DNA from: Anaerolineales bacterium Chloro_02
Lineage (GTDB): Bacteria > Chloroflexota > Anaerolineae > Anaerolineales > Anaerolineaceae
Assembly (NCBI GenBank): GCA_001603765.1
Contig: LUZV01000242.1
Span: forward strand, 1 to 5,465
Length of the DNA stretch: 5,465 nt
Direction: 5' to 3'
Of this stretch, positions 1 to 5,431 are shown piece by piece. The stretch's first letter is position 1; every line of letters begins with the position of its first letter. Both the position numbers and the translations under genes were made by a program. The notes beneath the pieces are model-generated. The model ran no database searches. It saw only the letters and a list, made by a program, of their open reading frames with translations, and was not told the DNA's origin.

Positions 1-387
1 GTCACGAACACCCTGCGGCTGCTGAACCTGCCCCTTTCGGTCCAGCAAGCTCTGTTGAGTGGCGAAATCTCTGAAGGTCACGCCCGCAGCCTTCTGGCGC
101 TGCCGACTGCCCGCGCCATGGAAGCCGCGCTCGACAATATCCTCAGTTTGGGTCTGAACGTCCGGCAGACGGAGCTCCTGGTGAGCAAACTGAGCGGTAA
201 AGCGCCCATCGAACGCAAAACCGCGCCTCGCACCGCTGAAGAAAATGACCTCGAAAGCCGCCTGCGCCAGTTCTTCCATACCAAGGTCGTCCTCTCAAAA
301 AGCAAACGGGGTGGGACAATCTCAATCACTTTCTACTCAGACGAAGAGCTTAATACCATCCTGGACACGCTGGGAATCAATGACTGA
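1..387 (+). CDS. parB: ParB/RepB/Spo0J family chromosome-partition protein, C-terminal part (5' end outside window)
   Basis: The reading frame is open from base 1 to the TGA at 385-387 and gives the last 128 residues; the start lies outside the window. ParB proteins bind parS sites near the origin, spread along DNA as CTP-dependent clamps and work with the ParA ATPase in chromosome segregation. Visible here are the end of the central helix-turn-helix domain (TNTLRLLNLP at fragment residues 2-11, then the family-typical SGEISEGHARSLLAL at 20-34), a variable polar linker (about 65-83), and the C-terminal dimerisation domain (about 84-126), including the basic beta strand KSKRGGTISITFYS at 100-113. 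The missing N-terminal half would hold the CTP-binding GERRxR region. An internal ATG-less start at base 55 would begin inside the domain and is not a real start. The family call is firm from the HTH-linker wording; whether it is chromosomal rather than plasmid ParB is inferred from housekeeping neighbours. No parS palindrome was seen. Confidence 0.9.
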   Translation, partial: VTNTLRLLNLPLSVQQALLSGEISEGHARSLLALPTARAMEAALDNILSLGLNVRQTELLVSKLSGKAPIERKTAPRTAEENDLESRLRQFFHTKVVLSKSKRGGTISITFYSDEELNTILDTLGIND

Positions 388-1234
388 AAGACCAAACTCA
401 GGCGTCCAACCCTGCGCCGGACTGTCCTACCTTAGACTGGAACATTTCATAAAAAACAGCGACCTGGCATTTCAGAACCTCGATTGGCTCGACCCAGACC
501 AACGCTTCAATGAGGCTGGCTGTTTTGCTTTGCTTGAAGATGGACAAATCCTCGCGGTTTTGGCTGCCACACCCGAGTGTCCGGAAGTCGCCTGGCTGCG
601 ATTCTTTTTCGCCATCGATGATGGGCGCCACACTGAGCACTTCAAGGCACTTCTGTCCCAGGCAAAAGCGGTTCTCAGAGCATCCGGCGCGCGAAGCATC
701 TATTCCCTTTTTCCGCCTGCTTGGATGGAAACAGGTTTGAGGGCGGAGGGTTTTAAAGAAACGGAGAGAATTACCATTCTGCGGCGCGGACCATTGGAAA
801 CTAACGCTGCCTTTGATGACCCCAGACTGGTTATCCGGGAGATAACCCGCCGCGATTTGCCGCTGGTTGAGAAGATAGATTCAGAAGCATTTCCACCACC
901 CTGGCGGCTCAATTCCGCCAGCCTCGAAAAAGCTTATCTCCTGAGCGCCAGGATGACCATCGCCCTGTGGGACGGCGAAGCAATCGGCTACCAGATGTCA
1001 ACCAACATCTTCAACTCCGCCCATCTGGCAAGGTTGGCAGTCCTGCCGGAATTCCAACGCCGGGGAGTCGGACGAAAACTGGTGTTAGAAATGCTCGACG
1101 CATTAACTAAGGTCGGTGTGGACAACTTTTCAGTCAACACACAATCCAGCAACACCAGCTCCCTTGCGCTCTATCACGCGCTCGGCTATACCGTTGAAGA
1201 TCAGACCGTCAAGGTTTTATCGCTCGAGCTCTGA
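380..1234 (+). CDS. Two-domain GNAT family N-acetyltransferase
   Basis: Predicted 284-residue cytoplasmic acetyltransferase using acetyl-CoA; the acceptor is unknown. The C-terminal half (about 150-284) is a recognisable GNAT domain: motif A runs from LARLAVLPEF (216-225) into the pyrophosphate-binding loop QRRGVGRKL (226-234), and motif B is NTSSLALYHALGY (258-270) with the usual Asn and Tyr. The N-terminal half (about 15-138) has GNAT-like pieces (FALLEDGQILAVLA at 49-62, LRAEGFKETERI at 120-131) but no Q/RxxGxG/A loop, so it looks like a degenerate first GNAT repeat. The frame also stays open upstream to an ATG at 245, but that would overlap parB by 143 bases; ATG 380, overlapping the parB stop by 8 bases, is preferred and implies translational coupling. 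Only a weak GGGA Shine-Dalgarno precedes it. The C-terminal domain resembles RimI-type enzymes, but nothing here identifies a ribosomal or other substrate. Confidence 0.85.
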   Translation: MTERPNSGVQPCAGLSYLRLEHFIKNSDLAFQNLDWLDPDQRFNEAGCFALLEDGQILAVLAATPECPEVAWLRFFFAIDDGRHTEHFKALLSQAKAVLRASGARSIYSLFPPAWMETGLRAEGFKETERITILRRGPLETNAAFDDPRLVIREITRRDLPLVEKIDSEAFPPPWRLNSASLEKAYLLSARMTIALWDGEAIGYQMSTNIFNSAHLARLAVLPEFQRRGVGRKLVLEMLDALTKVGVDNFSVNTQSSNTSSLALYHALGYTVEDQTVKVLSLEL

Positions 1235-1242
1235 AAAGCTCG
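1225..1242 (+). other. Small inverted repeat over the GNAT stop codon
   Basis: A perfect 6-base stem (CGAGCT at 1225-1230, AGCTCG at 1237-1242) with a 6-base loop spans the TGA stop at 1232-1234. No T-run follows, so it is not a convincing intrinsic terminator. It may be chance, or a minor 3'-end structure of the parB-GNAT transcript. Confidence 0.3.
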
Positions 1243-1251
1243 CACGCCATC

Positions 1252-1280
1252 TGGACGGAACAATGCCTTTGTGGCAAAAT
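1252..1280 (+). promoter_or_regulatory. Candidate sigma70-type promoter for the DsbA-like gene
   Basis: A -35-like TGGACG (1252-1257) and a -10-like CAAAAT (1275-1280) are separated by 17 bases, and a TGG directly before the -10 gives an extended -10 element. Each hexamer matches consensus at four of six positions. Transcription would begin near 1287, leaving a leader of about 20 bases. The score is moderate; read-through from parB-GNAT is the alternative. Confidence 0.4.
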
Positions 1281-1295
1281 CAAGCAAATTAAGTC

Positions 1296-1300
1296 AGGAG
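1296..1300 (+). promoter_or_regulatory. Ribosome-binding site of the DsbA-like gene
   Basis: AGGAG at 1296-1300 lies five bases before the ATG at 1306 and fixes that start. Confidence 0.75.
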
Positions 1301-1305
1301 TCTAT

Positions 1306-1986
1306 ATGGCACAAAAGAACACACAACGCGAAATGTTGAGAGCCCAGCGTGAAAAAGAATCGAAAAAGCGCCTTTCCGCGCTATTAATTGGCGCCTTGGT
1401 TTTGGTGGCAGCCGTTTTATTGATCTATTTTTTGCCCAGGCTGCTGAACACCTCCAAGGTTGAAGGTTACGCCAATCAAAACGGTCGCTCTGTTGGCGAT
1501 CCCAACGCGCCGGTGATGGTAATTGAGTATTCCAATTTTGGCTGCAGTCACTGCCGCACTTTTGCGCTTGAAAAAGAAGCACAGTTCATAAAGGACTACG
1601 TCGACACCGGTAAGGTCTACTTCACTTATAGCGTTTACCAATTCAGCGAAGATGCCACGTTAAAAGCTGCCGAAGCGGCATATTGCGCCGGCGAACAAAA
1701 CCGCTTTTTTGAGATGCAAAAAACCCTTTTTGAGAATGCTACCTATTCCGGTGCGTTCGCGGATAGCAGCATCAGCTCGTATGCTAAAAAAGTTGGTTTA
1801 AACATGTCGCAATTCAATCAATGTCTGGATAGCGATTCCGAATTAGCCTCAATCCGCACCGAAACTGCCGGCGCCAAAAGCCTAGGGGTTACTGGGACGC
1901 CGATGTTTAACGTCAACGGTAAGCTTGTCTATTCCAATCAGCTCGATGAAACGGTCCTTGCCGCGCTGGCTGCCGCAGGGAAATAG
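1306..1986 (+). CDS. Membrane-anchored DsbA-family thiol-disulfide oxidoreductase
   Basis: A 226-residue protein with a charged cytoplasmic N-terminus (1-22, rich in Lys, Arg and Glu), one membrane segment (about 23-44) and an extracytoplasmic thioredoxin-fold domain with a helical insert (about 60-226). The active site is the CSHC motif at C80-C83, preceded by the usual strand VMVIEYSNFG (70-79) and the family-typical VGDPNAPV (63-70). The cis-proline loop is GVTGTP with Pro199, followed by the strand MFNVNG. Two further cysteines, C127 (AAYCAGEQ) and C173 (FNQCLD), sit where Gram-positive BdbD-like members have a second pair. The protein should oxidise or exchange disulfides in exported proteins; oxidase versus reductase or isomerase cannot be decided from sequence. 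The positive-inside N-terminus and lack of an obvious AxA signal-peptidase site suggest an uncleaved anchor. No quinone-linked partner (DsbB or VKOR) is in the window. The ATG is supported by a good ribosome-binding site. Confidence 0.9.
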   Translation: MAQKNTQREMLRAQREKESKKRLSALLIGALVLVAAVLLIYFLPRLLNTSKVEGYANQNGRSVGDPNAPVMVIEYSNFGCSHCRTFALEKEAQFIKDYVDTGKVYFTYSVYQFSEDATLKAAEAAYCAGEQNRFFEMQKTLFENATYSGAFADSSISSYAKKVGLNMSQFNQCLDSDSELASIRTETAGAKSLGVTGTPMFNVNGKLVYSNQLDETVLAALAAAGK

Positions 1987-2158
1987 CAGCCCAGTCCCAG
2001 CGGTTTATGTGACGGTGTTCGACTTTGAAGCTAATCTGAAGGCAAACGGAGAAAAGCGTAACCGAATTCAAAGACGCATTTCCAGGAATTAATGCGCCAC
2101 ATCGCCAGAACTACAAGTTAGATGGAAGCGCGGGTCGAGCAGATCCCCGCTTTTGATT
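1987..2158. other. Non-coding gap between convergent genes
   Basis: 172 bases separate the stops of the DsbA-like gene and the leftward DUF554 gene. There is no supported ORF. Besides the terminator candidate at 2126-2154 there is a 6-base inverted repeat (CGCATT at 2075-2080, AATGCG at 2091-2096; loop 10). Read leftward it is followed by TCTTTG, which makes it at best a weak terminator for the leftward transcript. Confidence 0.6.
2126..2154 (+). terminator. Candidate intrinsic terminator of the rightward block
   Basis: AAGCG-C-GGG (2126-2134) pairs with CCCCGCTT (2145-2152) through eight base pairs with one bulged C, closing a 10-base loop. The downstream arm runs into TTTT (2151-2154). The T-run is short and partly inside the stem, so strength is uncertain. 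It lies about 140 bases after the DsbA-like stop and just before the end of the convergent gene. Read leftward there is no T-run. Confidence 0.45.
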
Positions 2159-2881
2159 CTATGACCAGGCGATGCCGAACTGGTTGAGCAGGAGCGCGAT
2201 CAGCACCACCACAAAAAGCGCGGGGAGGAGGCTTCCGGTGCGGATTTTCTTGATTTCAAGCAAATTGCTGATGGCAATCCCCATCAGGATCACTCCGCCA
2301 ACCGCGGTCATCTCAAGCACAACGTTCTGTTCAAACCCCTTGCCAATCACCCCCGCCAGCAGAGAGATCACGCCCTGGAAAACCAACACGGGCAGCGCCG
2401 AGAACAACACTCCCACACCAAACGTGGATGCGAAAGCGATCGTGGCAATTCCGTCCAGCAGCGACTTAATCGCCAGCATCTGATAATCCCCAGCCAAACC
2501 ATCCTGAATGGAGCCCAAAATTGCCATCGGGCCAATGACAAAAAGCAGAGATGCCGTTACAAAACCGGCGATAAATCGCTGTGCGTCAGCCGAACCGCCC
2601 GCTTTGCTCCCTTCTACCTTCTCGTGGATCGTTTTACCCAGCTGGTTAATTCCCTCCTCAACCTTGATCACCTCACCCAAAATCGTCCCCAGGACTAAAC
2701 TTGCTAGCGGCACGAGCAGGTTTTGGGTTTTGGTGAAGAGGTGCACACCATAGGCGAGAGTAAAAAGCCCGAGCACCGAAGTGAGCGTTTGCCTGACCCG
2801 AGCCGGAATGCGGCTGCCGGCAAGCATTCCGATTAGCCCGCCAAGCAAGATCGCGCCGACGTTGATGAGCGTGCCGGTCAT
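2159..2881 (-). CDS. DUF554 family integral membrane protein
   Basis: A 240-residue, strongly hydrophobic protein with about six or seven membrane segments (roughly 5-22, 33-50, 54-72, 103-122, 145-178, 190-208, 217-236). It belongs to DUF554, which includes E. coli YqgA and B. subtilis YdfK, and has the usual family length. Diagnostic stretches are the N-terminal GTLINVGAILLGGLIG (3-18), the central FVTASLLFVIGPMAILGS (107-124) with IQDGLAGD after it (125-132), KSLLDGIATIAFAST (139-153), GVGVLFSA (155-162) and FQGVISLLAG (168-177). Polar residues inside membrane segments (Q126, D127, D132, K139, D143) are conserved in the family as I recall it and suggest a transport or channel role, but no function is established. 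It is last in the leftward block, starting four bases after the adenosyltransferase stop with no visible Shine-Dalgarno, so translation probably depends on coupling. Confidence 0.9.
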   Translation of the reverse strand: MTGTLINVGAILLGGLIGMLAGSRIPARVRQTLTSVLGLFTLAYGVHLFTKTQNLLVPLASLVLGTILGEVIKVEEGINQLGKTIHEKVEGSKAGGSADAQRFIAGFVTASLLFVIGPMAILGSIQDGLAGDYQMLAIKSLLDGIATIAFASTFGVGVLFSALPVLVFQGVISLLAGVIGKGFEQNVVLEMTAVGGVILMGIAISNLLEIKKIRTGSLLPALFVVVLIALLLNQFGIAWS

Positions 2882-2885
2882 GCGG

Positions 2886-3380
2886 TTAGGCTGGCATTTC
2901 TGCCAGGATTAGCAGATAGCAAAGTGTGGATAGCCGGTTGAGGTACTGCAGAATGCTTTGGTCGGGGATGCCCAGGAGGTCAAACCCTGCCACGAGAACC
3001 CGCTCCGCTCTGCGCGCTGTCGTCCTCGCCAGGTCCAAAGCGCCAGTCGCGGGGGTTTGCCCGGGCTGAATGAACTCACCCGGATAGATGGTCTGTGCCT
3101 CAAGCCGCGCGATTGATGCCTCCAGGCGGGTCAACTCCGCCAGGAACACGCCCGTGAGTCCCTCAGCGCCAATCTTTGGCAGAGACGCCAGCACACCCAT
3201 CATACGTGATAGGTCCTTTTGACTCGCTTCAAGCAGCTCTTGGCTGGGCGCCGAACAAAAGGCTTTAGCGAGGCTTAGCGAAGCGCTGGCTTCGTCGAGA
3301 ACGCCGATAAGGTTGATCCTCGGATCAGCTTTTGAAACGTCCCCTTCACCAATTAAATCCGTTTTTCCGACAGGGCTCAT
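2886..3380 (-). CDS. PduO-type ATP:cob(I)alamin adenosyltransferase homologue with altered N-terminus
   Basis: A 164-residue all-helical cytoplasmic protein of the PduO/MMAB adenosyltransferase family (usual length about 180-190). The family transfers adenosyl from ATP to cob(I)alamin to make coenzyme B12. Conserved parts seen: VSKADPRI (15-22), the LDE motif (D29-E30), FIQPGQ (103-108) matching the cobalamin-side FxLPGG, the signature RTTARRAER (119-127), and YLNRLS (146-151). The N-terminal ATP-binding motif, normally T/NGDxGxTxL, is not present; the protein begins SPVGKTDLIGEG (2-13), which aligns only with the end of that region. The ATG at 3380 has a good AAAGGAG (3389-3395) eight bases upstream, and extending the frame upstream does not reveal the missing motif, so the shortness looks real. 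NRLSD is also changed to NRLST. The fold assignment is sure; catalytic competence is doubtful. It lies five bases after the solute-binding gene, with its Shine-Dalgarno inside that gene's end. Confidence 0.8.
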   Translation of the reverse strand: MSPVGKTDLIGEGDVSKADPRINLIGVLDEASASLSLAKAFCSAPSQELLEASQKDLSRMMGVLASLPKIGAEGLTGVFLAELTRLEASIARLEAQTIYPGEFIQPGQTPATGALDLARTTARRAERVLVAGFDLLGIPDQSILQYLNRLSTLCYLLILAEMPA

Positions 3381-3385
3381 ACAGG

Positions 3386-5071
3386 TTACTCCTTTGGCGT
3401 TGCCACTTGGGCTGCGTTAGTCTCTGAAAGGATATACCAGGTGTTCACTGAGTTAAATCGGTCAGCCGGATCATAAAGCGGACCAATAGACACATTCTTA
3501 ATGGAGCTCTTAACCCCATAGTTGTAAACCGTGTAGAAAAGCGGCAGAGATGGCAAATCCTCATCAAAAAGGATCTGGAAATTGCGATAGAGACGGACTC
3601 TAAGCGACCGGTCAGGCTGTGTTCGCGCTTGTTCGAGATATTCGCTGGCGGTGGTGTTTCGCCACTGAGCAAAGTTTTGTCCGTTTTCTATCTGCGACTC
3701 TGCCCAAAACGAATAGGGATCTGGGTCTGGTGTGCTGCTCAGGTCGATATCTGCCAGGGCAGCCTCATAACTGTGGCTTTTCAGCGCCGAAAGCAGTTCA
3801 GCGTAGGGTCTGACGTCCAGCTGCACCTTGATCCCGATCGCCTCCCAGTTTTCCGCCAGGATGGCTGCCAATTGGTTGTGCTCCGGGTCACCCTGCACCA
3901 ACAGTGTCACCCGAACCTGAGCGCCATCCGGGCTCATCAACTGACCGGCATCCGACCAGCTAAAGCCGGCGCCTGCCAGCAACTGCCGCGCCATGTCAAC
4001 ATCATACTGATAGGTTTGCTGACCTTCAAAAAACGCCCAGTTCCCCGACATAATCGGACCTAACGCGGGAACCGCCTGGCTGTTAAACACCTGATCGATC
4101 ATGCCCTGGCGATTGGTCGCCGCCATGACAGCCTTGCGAAAATCAGCCTTCTGAAGCACTGGCTGCGCGAGGTTTTGCGTGTTCAGAAATACCATCGTCA
4201 GCCGCGGCAAGCGGCTGGAATGCAGGTCCAAACCGTGCTGATTCAACGCCGCGGTAAGGTTGGCTGGGTCGATTCTGCCTATGCCGTCCACTTCATCCGC
4301 CAGGTAAGCCCCAAGCGCATCCTGAGAATTCGAAAACGTCCGGAAATTAATTTCATCAATGAAGGGGCGACCCTGGAAGTAATACTCAAAAGACTGCAGA
4401 TTGACGCCGTCAACCTGTCCATCGGTCAAATGAAACTCTTTGAACCGATACGGCCCAGAACCCACCGGGGCGAGGTTAAAAGGATGATCAACCAGTTCAT
4501 CCAAAGTTAGATTCCCAAGAAGATGCGAGGGCAAAATCTGAAAACTGAGATAATCAAAAAACGGCGCGAAACTATTGGGCAAAGAGAATTCCAGCGTCAA
4601 ATCAGACAGTGCCGATACGTGGATCTGTTGCCAAAATGTCCTTAAATTCTCAGGGATAAAGTTGCTGTCGCTTTGAAGAAGAGAAAGCGTAAAAAGCACA
4701 TCCTGGCTCGAAACCGGCGCGCCGTCATGCCAAACAGCGTTATCCCGCAAAACAACCGTATAGCGCGTACCGTCTGCCGAAACATCCCAACTGGCTGCGA
4801 GGTCGCCAACTGGCAGCCCGTTTGCGTCAAACTTGAATAAACTGCTGAAAATCAGACGGTCCACATCCCGATCAGTCTGATTAAAGCGGTCAAACATCGG
4901 GTTAAGCCGCACGATCCCCCCCACAAGGGCTTCAGTATAGGCGCCTCCGGTGATGGGGTTAGGAGTGCTTTCCGCAACGGATGTTGAGGTAGAGCGTTGG
5001 AAAACCAAGATCAGCCCAACAGCAAGACCTGTAATAAGAACAATTAGCAGTTGCCAGCGAAAGCGTCTCAT
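3386..5071 (-). CDS. Family 5 extracellular solute-binding protein (peptide/nickel ABC transporter type)
   Basis: A 561-residue exported protein of the SBP_bac_5 family, which binds oligopeptides, nickel or other solutes for ABC importers. The N-terminus is basic (MRRFRW) followed by a hydrophobic segment (about 8-24). No cysteine follows, so this is a signal anchor or cleaved signal peptide, not a lipoprotein as in many monoderm binding proteins. Family landmarks in order: GGAYTEALVGG (42-52), LNPMFD (56-61), the family signature region from RLIFSSLFKFD (72-82) to LRDNAVWHDGAPV (108-120), PVGSGPYRF (202-210), DFRKAVMAATNR (310-321), YDVDMARQLLAGAGF (356-370), DPDPYSFW (449-456) and NFAQWRN (466-472). 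No permease or ATPase gene is in the window, so it is an orphan here; the ligand is unknown. The start has no Shine-Dalgarno and is preceded by a strong hairpin. Length fits the family. Confidence 0.9.
   Translation of the reverse strand: MRRFRWQLLIVLITGLAVGLILVFQRSTSTSVAESTPNPITGGAYTEALVGGIVRLNPMFDRFNQTDRDVDRLIFSSLFKFDANGLPVGDLAASWDVSADGTRYTVVLRDNAVWHDGAPVSSQDVLFTLSLLQSDSNFIPENLRTFWQQIHVSALSDLTLEFSLPNSFAPFFDYLSFQILPSHLLGNLTLDELVDHPFNLAPVGSGPYRFKEFHLTDGQVDGVNLQSFEYYFQGRPFIDEINFRTFSNSQDALGAYLADEVDGIGRIDPANLTAALNQHGLDLHSSRLPRLTMVFLNTQNLAQPVLQKADFRKAVMAATNRQGMIDQVFNSQAVPALGPIMSGNWAFFEGQQTYQYDVDMARQLLAGAGFSWSDAGQLMSPDGAQVRVTLLVQGDPEHNQLAAILAENWEAIGIKVQLDVRPYAELLSALKSHSYEAALADIDLSSTPDPDPYSFWAESQIENGQNFAQWRNTTASEYLEQARTQPDRSLRVRLYRNFQILFDEDLPSLPLFYTVYNYGVKSSIKNVSIGPLYDPADRFNSVNTWYILSETNAAQVATPKE
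3389..3395 (-). promoter_or_regulatory. Ribosome-binding site of the adenosyltransferase gene
   Basis: AAAGGAG on the minus strand overlaps the last codons of the solute-binding gene and sits eight bases before the ATG at 3380. It fixes that start and ties the two genes into one operon. Confidence 0.75.
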
Positions 5072-5155
5072 ATCGCAAATAGAAAGACAACCCCCGATTT
5101 TGGCGAGTTGTCTTTATTCTCCATGATCAACTGTGATAGCGTAAAAATTGATTCG
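5072..5155 (-). other. secG to solute-binding gene intergenic leader
   Basis: 84 bases lie between the secG stop and the solute-binding ATG. They hold two inverted repeats, listed separately, and no good -35/-10 pair on the minus strand by eye. No AGGAG-like site is found in the 20 bases before the ATG at 5071; the nearest purine run is the GGGGG inside the hairpin. Confidence 0.5.
5083..5115 (-). terminator. Hairpin between secG and the solute-binding gene; candidate terminator or attenuator
   Basis: Perfect 9-base arms AAAGACAAC and GTTGTCTTT (5083-5091 and 5107-5115) enclose 15 bases. On the minus-strand RNA the interior can extend the stem by a T-G wobble, a C-G pair, a bulged G and two C-G pairs, closing an AAAATC loop. 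The 3' arm ends in TTT and is followed by CTATTTG, a broken U-rich tail. This fits an intrinsic terminator or partial attenuator after secG. It ends only 11 bases before the solute-binding ATG, so it could also control translation of that gene. Confidence 0.55.
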
Positions 5156-5160
5156 CTATC
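5135..5160. repeat. Inverted repeat overlapping the secG stop codon
   Basis: GATAGCG (5135-5141) and CGCTATC (5154-5160) form a perfect 7-base dyad around a 12-base A/T-rich centre. It covers the secG stop at 5156-5158. There is no T-run on either side, so it is not a standard terminator; an mRNA 3'-end stem or a protein-binding dyad is possible. Confidence 0.45.
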
Positions 5161-5374
5161 CAGAGATAACCACACTAATAAGAGCAAGGATCAGAAAAAT
5201 CCCGCTGAGAGCGATAGTAATATAGAACATTACTTTCTCAATGCCGCGACGCTGCGTGTAAACACCACCTGTGTCGCCGCCAGCCAGCCCGCCCAAGCCA
5301 ACGCCCTTGCTTTGCAGTAGCACACTGGCAATCAGTGTGATCGAAATGACAATAATTGCGATATTAAGAACCAT
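5156..5374 (-). CDS. secG: Preprotein translocase subunit SecG
   Basis: A 72-residue small membrane protein, the usual length for SecG, which associates with SecYE and assists SecA-driven protein export. It shows two membrane segments (about 3-20 and 47-69) joined by a glycine-rich cytoplasmic loop. The loop holds the diagnostic LLQSKGVGLGGLAGG (19-33), Y39 and QRRGIEKVMFY (41-51), matching the SecG pattern LLQ..KG.G....GG followed by RRG.EK...... The ATG at 5372-5374 is preceded by two Shine-Dalgarno-like sites and a sigma70-type promoter, so secG heads the leftward block. Its neighbours include exported or membrane-anchored proteins, but linkage to them is probably positional only. Confidence 0.95.
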   Translation of the reverse strand: MVLNIAIIVISITLIASVLLQSKGVGLGGLAGGDTGGVYTQRRGIEKVMFYITIALSGIFLILALISVVISG

Positions 5375-5377
5375 AAA

Positions 5378-5389
5378 CTCCTGCCTCCT
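5378..5389 (-). promoter_or_regulatory. Tandem Shine-Dalgarno sites before secG
   Basis: On the minus strand AGGAGG (5384-5389) and AGGAG (5378-5382) lie nine and three bases before the ATG. The distal one is both the better match and the better spaced; the proximal one is probably too close to act. Confidence 0.7.
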
Positions 5390-5403
5390 GCGGATTAGAT
5401 GTG

Positions 5404-5431
5404 ATTATAACCAATCCGGCGATTTCGTCAA
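5404..5431 (-). promoter_or_regulatory. Sigma70-type promoter of secG
   Basis: Minus strand TTGACG (5426-5431) and a perfect TATAAT (5404-5409) are 16 bases apart, five and six matches of six to consensus. Transcription would begin near 5397, giving a leader of about 23 bases that holds the Shine-Dalgarno sites. It probably drives secG and, through the hairpin at 5083-5115, some of the downstream genes. Confidence 0.75.

Noticed and set aside
245..379. Longer GNAT ORF starting at ATG 245
   Set aside because: It would overlap the parB coding sequence by 143 bases and the extra residues show no domain similarity; ATG 380 at the parB stop is the natural start.
2172..2753. Two plus-strand ORFs opposite DUF554 (2172-2483 and 2508-2753)
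   Set aside because: They mirror a clear DUF554 membrane protein on the other strand and match no family.
2925..2933. DnaA-box-like TGTGGATAG
   Set aside because: One near match (eight of nine) inside a coding region, with no cluster nearby; expected by chance despite parB being in the window.
3629..4063. Plus-strand ORF of 144 codons
   Set aside because: It lies antisense within the well-supported solute-binding gene and its translation matches no family; it is a frame shadow.
4175..4510. Plus-strand ORF of 111 codons
   Set aside because: Also antisense to the solute-binding gene, with no recognisable domain or ribosome-binding site.
5051..5320. Plus-strand ORF of 89 codons over the secG leader
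   Set aside because: It spans the hairpins and runs antisense to secG; its composition is not protein-like and secG is certain.
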